Source of the DNA: an uncultured Verrucomicrobiota bacterium
Lineage (GTDB): Bacteria; Verrucomicrobiota; Verrucomicrobiia; Limisphaerales; UBA1096
Length of the DNA: 9,848 nucleotides
Assembly: GCA_913045395.1 (NCBI GenBank)
Contig: CAJWPV010000026.1
Location: 1-9,848 of the forward strand
Direction: 5' to 3'
In this document: piece after piece, positions 1 through 5,790 of the stretch
Layout of the letters: each line of letters starts with the position of its first letter
How positions within the stretch are numbered: the first letter of the stretch is position 1
The notes under the pieces: generated by a model
Told to the model about the DNA's origin: nothing
Seen by the model: only the letters and a program-made list of their open reading frames with translations
Database searches by the model: none
Program-made: the position numbers and the translations under genes

Positions 1-476
1 GTGCCCACCGCGCCGAACGACACCGGCGTGCTTTGGATAATCATCCCGGCCACCACGCCAGCCATCGCCGGGAAACCAAGCCCGACCATCAGCGGCACCG
101 TCACCGCCGCCGGCGTCCCGAACCCGGCTGCCCCCTCAATGAACGCCCCGAACAGCCAGGCGACGATGATCACCTGCACGCGCCGGTCGGCGGAGATGTT
201 GGTGAAGCCGTTGCGGATGACTGCCAGCGCGCCGCTGTGCTTGAGCGTGTTCAGCAGCAGGATCGCGCCGAAGATGATGAACAGCAACCGAAGCGTCAGT
301 GACAGCCCCTTGATCGTCGCTGCAGCCACCTGCACGCTCGGCACCTGCCAGACAAACAGAGCCAGCCCGGCCGCCACGAGATACGAAACCGGCATCGCCC
401 TGCTGGCCGGCAAACGAAAGCCCACCAGCAGAACGCCAACGACTAGGATCGGGAGAAAGGCAAGGAGTGCAGTCAT
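1..476 (-). CDS. lctP: L-lactate permease, N-terminal part (runs off left edge)
   Basis: Reading the minus strand from ATG at 476-474 gives 158 codons open to the window edge, so the gene is cut by the window and not by mutation. The product is very hydrophobic from its N-terminus ([20 protein letters not shown]). It carries the block [16 protein letters not shown] at about residues 116-131 and [10 protein letters not shown] near the end. Both are hallmarks of the LctP family (TC 2.A.14), inner-membrane carriers that import lactate or glycolate, probably with protons. Full-length members have about 500-560 residues, so roughly the first third is present. The gene diverges from nuoA and has no clear ribosome binding site. 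Lactate is the usual family substrate, but glycolate cannot be excluded from this fragment. Family assignment is firm; the exact substrate is inferred. Confidence 0.9.
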   Translation of the reverse strand, partial: MTALLAFLPILVVGVLLVGFRLPASRAMPVSYLVAAGLALFVWQVPSVQVAAATIKGLSLTLRLLFIIFGAILLLNTLKHSGALAVIRNGFTNISADRRVQVIIVAWLFGAFIEGAAGFGTPAAVTVPLMVGLGFPAMAGVVAGMIIQSTPVSFGAVG

Positions 477-489
477 GGATCAATCGGTC

Positions 490-505
490 GCCGCACTCTA
501 GCGGC
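490..505. repeat. Small inverted repeat in the lactate permease leader
   Basis: GCCGC at 490-494 and GCGGC at 501-505 are perfectly complementary, separated by six bases (ACTCTA). The element lies just upstream of the permease start at 476, within the 95-bp divergent gap, and could form a short GC-rich hairpin in the permease leader. No T-run follows on either strand, so it does not look like an intrinsic terminator. A role in controlling lactate uptake is possible but unproven. Confidence 0.4.
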
Positions 506-512
506 AGCCGAG

Positions 513-524
513 CACTTGGCCAAG
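513..524. repeat. TTGGCCAA palindrome, copy 1 (divergent gap)
   Basis: CACTTGGCCAAG contains the perfect 10-bp palindrome CTTGGCCAAG. It sits about midway between the divergent lactate permease and nuoA starts, where a shared operator could act on both genes. The same octamer recurs in the nuoA-mutase gap and in the dnaE leader. Function is unknown. A regulator site or a dispersed short repeat are the main options. Confidence 0.5.
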
Positions 525-536
525 CGGGGTTTGACC

Positions 537-565
537 TTGCGCCACCCGTAGGTCGACCTTAGATT
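537..565 (+). promoter_or_regulatory. Weak promoter candidate for nuoA, with embedded palindrome
   Basis: A TTGCGC at 537-542 and a TAGATT at 560-565 are separated by 17 bases, giving a loose sigma-70-like pair with 3/6 and 4/6 consensus matches. Within the spacer lies the perfect palindrome AGGTCGACCT at 550-559, which could bind a dimeric regulator. The -10-like hexamer ends only six bases before the nuoA ATG at 572. If used, the transcript would be leaderless or nearly so, which would fit the lack of a ribosome binding site. Both box matches are weak, so this is only a candidate. Confidence 0.25.
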
Positions 566-571
566 TCGCGC

Positions 572-1009
572 ATGATTTTGGCCGAAACCGGCGCTGATCC
601 GCAGTTGTTCCAGTACCTGGGCGTTTTGTTCCTCGCGCTAGTGGTAGTCGCCTTTGCGGTCGGCACCATGGCCGCGTCGAAGCTGGCCGGTTGGTATTTC
701 GGCGCGCGCAACGCCAGGGCATTCGGTCGCCACAAGCCGACCAAGGACACCCCGTACGAGTGCGGCATGTTGCCGGTCGGAGACGGCAGTTCGCGCATGT
801 CGGTCAAGTTCTACCTCGTGGCAATGCTGTTCATCCTGTTCGACATCGAGGTGGTGTTCCTCTACCCGTGGGCGGTGGTTTACAAGGACATGCTTAGCGA
901 CCCGGCCTCGGCAAATCTGATCTTCGGCACGATGGTCTCGTTCCTTGGCATTCTTTTCATCGGCTACATTTACGCCATCAAGAAAAACGCCTTCGACTGG
1001 AAAAGCTGA
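572..1009 (+). CDS. nuoA: NADH-quinone oxidoreductase subunit A (complex I)
   Basis: This 145-residue protein is the small membrane subunit NuoA, which sits near the quinone site at the junction of the membrane and peripheral arms of proton-pumping complex I. It shows the family layout: a first membrane helix at about residues 16-36, a conserved loop with YECG at 62-65, a second helix containing KFYLVAMLFILFDIE at 79-93 (conserved D91 and E93), a third helix at about 116-136, and the FDW ending. Length matches the family (about 120-150). An in-frame TAG at 560-562 leaves ATG 572 as the only good start, although no Shine-Dalgarno precedes it. The usual partner nuoB does not follow; a sugar-phosphate mutase does. 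The rest of the complex must therefore be encoded elsewhere, or this is a spare copy. No disabling change is visible. Confidence 0.95.
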   Translation: MILAETGADPQLFQYLGVLFLALVVVAFAVGTMAASKLAGWYFGARNARAFGRHKPTKDTPYECGMLPVGDGSSRMSVKFYLVAMLFILFDIEVVFLYPWAVVYKDMLSDPASANLIFGTMVSFLGILFIGYIYAIKKNAFDWKS

Positions 1010-1022
1010 CTCCTCCCCGACG

Positions 1023-1031
1023 CTTGGCCAA
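1023..1031. repeat. TTGGCCAA palindrome, copy 2 (nuoA-mutase gap)
   Basis: CTTGGCCAA occupies the 37-bp gap between the nuoA stop and the mutase GTG start, centred about 19 bases before that start. It shares its core octamer with the elements at 513-524 and 9449-9468. It could be a regulator site, a translation-modulating element or a dispersed repeat. No hairpin with a U-tract is evident here. Confidence 0.45.
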
Positions 1032-1046
1032 CCGCTCTCTCAAGCC

Positions 1047-2486
1047 GTGAAATCCCCGATCCATTTTGGCACCTCCGGCTGGCGCGGGCTGATCGCCCAC
1101 GACTTCACGTTTGAATATCTCCGCCTGGCCACGCAAGGGCTGGCCCTCACGCTCAAGTCGGAGTTGCGCCGCAAAAACTCCCCGATCCATGACAAGCGCC
1201 CGCTGGTCGTCATCGGCCACGACACGCGTTTTTTGGGCCGTAAATTCGCCCTGGCCGCGGCGGAGATTTTGCAGCAGGCCGGCCTTGAGCCGCTGCTGGC
1301 CCAGCGCGACGCGCCGACGCCGGTGATCGCCTTGAGCATCCGTCACAAAAAAGCCATCGGCGGCGTAAACATCACCGCCAGCCACAATCCGTTTGGCTAC
1401 TCGGGTTTCAAGTTTTCGATGCCCAACGGTGCCGGAGCCCCGCCGGAGTTCACCGGAAAAATCGAGGCACACGCAGAGAAACTTTTAGCCAAGGGTTGGC
1501 AACCGAAGACCGCCGTGATAGGCACGTTTAGTTGCCCGGAATTCGACCCTGCCCCGGCGTACCTCCGGCGCATTCGCAAGCTGATCGACTTGCGGGCTAT
1601 CGGTAAAGCCAAGCTGCGTATCGCCGTTGAGTTGATGCACGGCACGGGGCGAGGCTACATCGACACGCTGCTCGAAGAGGCCGGTGCGAAAGTCACCCGT
1701 TTTCATGAAAATCTGAATCCCCTGTTCGGTGGCGGCTCGCCGGAGCCGAACGAATCCGGAATGGCCGAAGCAGCCCAATTCGTCCGCAGCGGCCAGGCCG
1801 ACTTTGCGCTCGGCCTCGACGGCGACGCCGACCGCTTCGGCATCGTCGATCGCGACGGCACCTGGCTCACGCCGAACCAAGTGCTCGCGCTCGCGCTGTA
1901 TCACCTCCGCAAAAATCGCGGCATCAAAGGCGCGGTCGTCCGCACCGTACCGACGAGTCATCAGGTCGATGCCGTGGCGGAATTACTCGGGGTGAAAGTT
2001 CATGAGACACCGGTCGGCTTCAAGCACATCGGAGCGCTGATGGAGAGCGAGCCGATCATCGTCGGCGGCGAGGAGTCCGGCGGCTTGAGCATTCGCGGCC
2101 ACATTCCGGAGAAGGACGGCGTGCTTGCCTGCCTGCTGATGGCTGAACTGGTCGCGATGGAGGGCAAGCCGCTGGGCCGTATCCTGCGCGATCTCGAAAA
2201 GCAAACCGGCGAATTTCACACCGACCGAATCAACATCGCCGTGCCGCCCGCTCAGAAGGCAGCCATCCTGCGCAAACTCGCCGGTGGCTTCGACAAAATC
2301 GGCCGATTTGTCGTGCAGCGGTTTATTACTACCGACGGCTTCAAGTTCCTGCTGCTGGAGGGCGAGTGGGTGGCGTTCCGCGCGAGCGGCACTGAACCGG
2401 TGATCCGCTGTTACCTTGAGGCCAAGAGTGCGGCGCACTTGAAACAACTCAAATCGGCCTGCCGCAAAATTCTCACCGGCAAATAA
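1047..2486 (+). CDS. Phosphoglucomutase/phosphomannomutase family protein
   Basis: This is a 479-residue alpha-D-phosphohexomutase, a cytoplasmic enzyme that interconverts hexose 1- and 6-phosphates to link glycolysis with glycogen, nucleotide-sugar and envelope synthesis. All four active-site loops are present. TASHNP has the phosphorylated Ser112. The metal-binding DGDADR is at 258-263. The sugar-recognition GEESGG is at 341-346. The phosphate-binding RASGTEP is at 445-451. GEESGG is the loop type usual in glucomutases, so phosphoglucomutase is more likely than phosphomannomutase, but dual use is common. The open frame extends upstream into nuoA. I chose GTG 1047 because it is the only start codon in the gap and gives the family-typical N-terminus VKSPIHFGTSGWRG. 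The symporter gene begins 3 bp downstream, suggesting co-translation. Confidence 0.9.
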   Translation: MKSPIHFGTSGWRGLIAHDFTFEYLRLATQGLALTLKSELRRKNSPIHDKRPLVVIGHDTRFLGRKFALAAAEILQQAGLEPLLAQRDAPTPVIALSIRHKKAIGGVNITASHNPFGYSGFKFSMPNGAGAPPEFTGKIEAHAEKLLAKGWQPKTAVIGTFSCPEFDPAPAYLRRIRKLIDLRAIGKAKLRIAVELMHGTGRGYIDTLLEEAGAKVTRFHENLNPLFGGGSPEPNESGMAEAAQFVRSGQADFALGLDGDADRFGIVDRDGTWLTPNQVLALALYHLRKNRGIKGAVVRTVPTSHQVDAVAELLGVKVHETPVGFKHIGALMESEPIIVGGEESGGLSIRGHIPEKDGVLACLLMAELVAMEGKPLGRILRDLEKQTGEFHTDRINIAVPPAQKAAILRKLAGGFDKIGRFVVQRFITTDGFKFLLLEGEWVAFRASGTEPVIRCYLEAKSAAHLKQLKSACRKILTGK

Positions 2487-2489
2487 GCC

Positions 2490-3893
2490 ATGAATATCGC
2501 CACCGAACCGCTGACGGTTGCCAAGATTCTTGAATCGGTCGCTGGTTGGCTTTGGGGGATGCCGCTACTGGTTCTACTGATCGGCGGCGGGCTTTACTTC
2601 ACCATCTACTCGCGGTTCGTCCCTTTTCTGTATCTACGCCACAGTATCCAGATCCTGCGTGGCAAATTCAGCGATCCCAACGATCCCGGCGAGATCAACC
2701 ACTTCCAGGCACTCTGCAGCGCCCTATCCGCAACGGTCGGCATGGGCAATATCGCCGGAGTGGCTGTGGCAGTGACTGAGGGCGGCCCGGGCGCGTTATT
2801 TTGGATGTGGGTCTGCGCGTTGGTCGGCATGGCAACCAAGTTTTTCACCTGCAGCCTCGCCATCATGTACCGTGGCAAAGACCACACCGGCCAGGTTCAG
2901 GGCGGCCCGATGTACTTTATCGTTGAGGGACTCGGTACCAAATGGAAGCCGCTTGCAATGGCGTTTTGTTTCTTCGGATTGTTCGGCTGCCTGCCGATGT
3001 TTCAATCCAACCAACTCACCTCCATTGTCAGTGAGATGTTCCTCAAGCCAAACGAGTGGTTTGTTGACTCGGACAAAAATGTCACCGCGCTTGGCCAAGG
3101 GCTGTTCGGTGTTTTGATGGCGATTTGTATCAGTGTTGTGATCCTTGGTGGCATCAAGCGCATCGGCAAAGTCGCCGGTAGGCTGGTACCATTCATGGTA
3201 CTGCTCTACGGCGGCTGCGCGCTGGTGATCCTTTTCACGCACGCCGCCCAGGTGCCAGAAGCGATCGCGCTGATTTTCAGCGACGCCTTTACCGGCGAGG
3301 CGGTTGCCGGAGGCGTGCTTGGCGCGGTGATCTCGACCGGCGTGCGGCGCGCAGCATTCTCGAACGAGGCCGGCATGGGCACCGAGGCGATGGCGCACGG
3401 CGCAGCCAAAACCAAGGAGCCGATTCGCGAAGGACTTGTCGCCATGCTCGGCCCGATGATCGACACCTTGATCGTCTGCACCATCACCGGCTTGATTATC
3501 CTCAGCACCGGTGTTTGGCAGGAAACTGGCGACAACCCGGACGGCGTGCTGCTCACCGCCGAGGCCTTCACAAAGGGCATCCCGATCGCCGGCCCGTATC
3601 TGCTATTGGTATGCGTACTATGCTTTAGTTTTTCATCGATGATCGGCTTTTCATATTACGTGACCAAGTGTGGTATGTTTCTGTTCGGCCCGGGAGCTCG
3701 CATCCCGATGATCTTATTTTACCTCGCCGGAATTGTTGTGTCGGCGATTGTGAAACTAGATGACTTAATCAACTTCCTCGACATCATGTTCGGCATGATG
3801 GCTGTGCCGACAATTCTCTCCACCCTGCTCCTCTCGCCACGGGTGATGGCCAAGGCACGCGAGTACTTCGCCGCACTTGACCAAGTGCGATAG
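2490..3893 (+). CDS. Sodium/proton:alanine symporter, AGCS family
   Basis: This 467-residue polytopic inner-membrane protein belongs to the alanine/glycine:cation symporter family (TC 2.A.25), which takes up alanine, glycine or related amino acids with Na+ or H+. The family signature GGPGALFWMWVCALVG is at residues 98-113. It is preceded by the conserved unwound-helix segment SATVGMGNIAGVA (80-92). GGPMYF lies at 138-143, and the conserved stretch FSNEAGMGTEAMAHGA starts at about residue 290 with N292 to T298. Hydrophobic segments run almost to the C-terminus, and length is normal (about 440-540). ATG 2490 follows the mutase stop by 3 bases without a Shine-Dalgarno, so translation may depend on ribosomes ending the upstream gene. 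Substrate is inferred from the family. The mutase neighbour does not clarify it. Confidence 0.92.
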   Translation: MNIATEPLTVAKILESVAGWLWGMPLLVLLIGGGLYFTIYSRFVPFLYLRHSIQILRGKFSDPNDPGEINHFQALCSALSATVGMGNIAGVAVAVTEGGPGALFWMWVCALVGMATKFFTCSLAIMYRGKDHTGQVQGGPMYFIVEGLGTKWKPLAMAFCFFGLFGCLPMFQSNQLTSIVSEMFLKPNEWFVDSDKNVTALGQGLFGVLMAICISVVILGGIKRIGKVAGRLVPFMVLLYGGCALVILFTHAAQVPEAIALIFSDAFTGEAVAGGVLGAVISTGVRRAAFSNEAGMGTEAMAHGAAKTKEPIREGLVAMLGPMIDTLIVCTITGLIILSTGVWQETGDNPDGVLLTAEAFTKGIPIAGPYLLLVCVLCFSFSSMIGFSYYVTKCGMFLFGPGARIPMILFYLAGIVVSAIVKLDDLINFLDIMFGMMAVPTILSTLLLSPRVMAKAREYFAALDQVR

Positions 3894-3905
3894 CATTTGA
3901 AATGC
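3872..3905 (+). repeat. Tandem palindromes straddling the symporter stop codon
   Basis: CGCACTTG at 3872-3879 and CAAGTGCG at 3882-3889 form a perfect 8-base inverted repeat around a two-base centre. It is followed at once by GCATT (3893-3897) and AATGC (3901-3905) around a three-base loop. The TAG stop at 3891-3893 lies between them. These could fold in the mRNA at the end of the symporter gene and limit read-through or protect the transcript end. No T-run follows, so it is not a classical intrinsic terminator. The first element closely resembles the CACTTGGCCAAG repeats seen in three gaps of the window. Confidence 0.45.
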
Positions 3906-3936
3906 CGCCGCAGTCCCATTAGGTTGCCCGCGACTT

Positions 3937-4476
3937 ATGAGCACGACTTCTGCAGGAATCCCTTGGTATGTCTGGGCATTGATGACGGTCATCTGCTGGG
4001 GCACGTACGGCGTGTGCATGCACACCGGCTCTACGAGCATGAAAAATCCCGAGCACGAACGCATCATGGCCTTCCTCTGGGTTGGCCTGGCCTATTTTCT
4101 CACCGCGGTCATCGCCCCCTTGATTATCCTCAAGCTGCAGGGCGGCCCGATTGATTTCTGGAACTACCCGGCCAAGGGCTGGCAATGGTCGCTCATCGCC
4201 GGGACGCTCGGCGCCATCGGGGCGCTGGGAGTGCTGCTGGCGTTCGGCGCATCGCCGAATCCGAAGGTGTACGTGCCGGTGGTCATGTCGATCATTTTCG
4301 CCGGCGCACCGATCGTGAACGCCGTTGTCAACACCACTAAAAACAACGGCTGGGCAAACGTACAGTGGCCGTTCGTACTCGGCATCCTGCTTGCGGCGCT
4401 CGGCGGCTATCTCGTCACCAAGCACGTTCCCAAGCCGGGCCCGGTCGCCGAGGCCAAGGCGTCCCCGACTCCGTGA
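3937..4476 (+). CDS. Five-helix membrane protein, single EamA/DMT-like unit
   Basis: This 179-residue protein has about five predicted membrane helices (roughly residues 11-29, 44-66, 83-105, 110-131 and 144-161) and a short Pro/Ala-rich hydrophilic tail. The first helix carries a WGTYG motif after VIC, and helices 3-4 follow the EamA pattern (GALGVLLAFG, then a VPVVMSII segment). That suggests half of a ten-helix drug/metabolite transporter, of a size that would need to dimerise. I do not recognise a characterised orthologue or a substrate. ATG 3937 lies 43 bp after the symporter gene, with only a distant AGG upstream. Its stop overlaps the start of the next gene (TGATG), so it is probably made together with the CoA ligase and could move that enzyme's acid substrate. 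That functional link is inference. Confidence 0.65.
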   Translation: MSTTSAGIPWYVWALMTVICWGTYGVCMHTGSTSMKNPEHERIMAFLWVGLAYFLTAVIAPLIILKLQGGPIDFWNYPAKGWQWSLIAGTLGAIGALGVLLAFGASPNPKVYVPVVMSIIFAGAPIVNAVVNTTKNNGWANVQWPFVLGILLAALGGYLVTKHVPKPGPVAEAKASPTP

Positions 4477-5759
4477 TGCCGCGCACGCCAGCCAGTAGCA
4501 GAGAGGAACTGGAGCGCATCCAACTGGCCAGGCTGCGGGAGTTGCTCGGGGCTGTCCGGCCGTCGAACGCCTTCTACGAAACCAAGCTTGGACCGGCCGG
4601 CATCGACGACTCCGTTGCATCGCTCGATGCATTTCGCGCGAACTGCCCGTTCACGACCAAGTCAGAACTCGCCGCCGATCATCAGGCCAACCCGCCCTAC
4701 GGAAATAACCTGACATATCCGGTCGAGCACTACACGCGCTCCCACCAAACCAGCGGCACCAGCGGCGCGCCGCTGCGCTGGCTCGATACGCCGGAAAGCT
4801 GGCAGTGGATGATCGACAACTGGTGCGACATTTTTCGCGCCGCTGGCGTGAGTGCCGCCGACCGGATTTTTTTTGCGTTTTCGTTCGGGCCATTCATCGG
4901 CTTCTGGCTGGCGTTCGAGGCCGGCGAAGCGCTCGGCGCTTTGAACATCCCCGGCGGCGGCTTGAGCAGCGCGGCGCGGTTGCAGGCCATATTCACCCAT
5001 GACACCAACGTGCTCTGCTGCACGCCGACGTACGCCCTACGCCTGGCCGAGGTGGCCAAGGAGGAAAATATCGATCTTGCCAAATCACCGGTGCGCACGA
5101 TCGTCGTCGCCGGCGAGCCGGGCGGCAGCATCCCCGCCACTCGCAAACGCCTCGAGGAGGCCTGGCCCGGCGCAACGGTTTTCGACCATCACGGCATGAC
5201 CGAGGTCGGCCCGGTGACCTATCAATGCCCCGCCCAAGCCGGCATGCTGCACGTGCTTGAGGAGGCTTACCTGCCGGAAATCATCGATCCCGAAACTGCC
5301 GAACCGGTCGCCTCTGGCGAGACCGGCGAACTGGTGCTGACCACGCTTGGCCGCCACGGGTCGCCACTCATCCGCTACCGCACTGGCGACCTCGTCACCG
5401 CGGCCGTCAAGTCGCCGTGCCGCTGTGGCAGCCACGACTTGGCGCTGCAAGGCGGCATCCTTGGCCGGGCCGATGACATGATCGTGGTACGCGGCGTGAA
5501 TGTATACCCCAGCGCCGTCGAGGAAATCCTCCGCAGCGCCGGCGGTGTTGCCGAGTATCGCGTACACATTAGTCGCAACGATGCCCTGGTCGAAATGAGC
5601 GTTGAGGTGGAACCGAACAACGGGGATGACAACAGTTTGGCCACGCGCTTGGCCAAAGTGTTCCAGGAAACGCTCGCGCTGCGTGTGCCGGTTAATATTG
5701 TCGAGCCCGGTGCCCTGCCCCGCTTCGAACTCAAAGCCAGACGCTGGATCGTCGATTGA
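4476..5759 (+). CDS. paaK: Phenylacetate-CoA ligase family protein (AMP-forming)
   Basis: This 427-residue adenylate-forming enzyme activates a carboxylic acid with ATP and joins it to coenzyme A in the cytoplasm. Motifs appear in the PaaK order: the phosphate-binding loop TSGTSG at 92-97, DHHGMTE at 237-243, YRTGD at 301-305, and GRADDMIVVRGVNVYP at 330-345, ahead of the small C-terminal domain. Cysteines at 251, 315 and 317 (SPCRCGS) fit the Cys-containing insert common in this family. Length is typical (about 430). The frame is open further upstream, but ATG 4476 overlaps the membrane-protein stop by one base and gives the normal family N-terminus. No other phenylacetate-degradation gene (paaA-E, G, Z) is in view, so the true acid could be another aryl or acyl acid. 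The symbol reflects family only. Confidence 0.85.
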   Translation: MPRTPASSREELERIQLARLRELLGAVRPSNAFYETKLGPAGIDDSVASLDAFRANCPFTTKSELAADHQANPPYGNNLTYPVEHYTRSHQTSGTSGAPLRWLDTPESWQWMIDNWCDIFRAAGVSAADRIFFAFSFGPFIGFWLAFEAGEALGALNIPGGGLSSAARLQAIFTHDTNVLCCTPTYALRLAEVAKEENIDLAKSPVRTIVVAGEPGGSIPATRKRLEEAWPGATVFDHHGMTEVGPVTYQCPAQAGMLHVLEEAYLPEIIDPETAEPVASGETGELVLTTLGRHGSPLIRYRTGDLVTAAVKSPCRCGSHDLALQGGILGRADDMIVVRGVNVYPSAVEEILRSAGGVAEYRVHISRNDALVEMSVEVEPNNGDDNSLATRLAKVFQETLALRVPVNIVEPGALPRFELKARRWIVD

Positions 5760-5790
5760 GCCAGGCGCGGTGGCCAATCTGAATCAAACG

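Noticed and set aside
1..501. Plus-strand open frame of 166 codons at the left edge
   Set aside because: It is antisense to the lactate permease, whose family motifs are unmistakable. Its composition (Pro, Ala, Thr, Arg rich) is that of a GC-rich shadow frame.
945..1046. N-terminal extension of the phosphohexomutase into nuoA (ATG at 945)
   Set aside because: It would overlap nuoA by 65 bases and add a low-complexity Ser/Thr/Pro stretch that is a frame-shifted reading of nuoA. The family N-terminus begins at the GTG at 1047.
4365..4475. N-terminal extension of the CoA ligase (ATG at 4365)
   Set aside because: It is an Arg-rich shadow of the membrane-protein gene. ATG 4476, overlapping that gene's stop, gives the usual PaaK length.
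3919..4632. Minus-strand open frame of 237 codons over the membrane protein and ligase start
   Set aside because: It is Arg/Ala-rich with no recognisable motif and is antisense to two better-supported genes.
5085..5777. Minus-strand open frame of 230 codons opposite the CoA ligase
   Set aside because: It is antisense to a gene with a full set of adenylate-forming motifs, and it has no domain of its own.
5760..5790. Bidirectional terminator between the CoA ligase and dnaE genes
   Set aside because: Only a 4-bp GCCA/TGGC inverted repeat is present at 5760-5774, with no T-run on either side. It is too weak to call.
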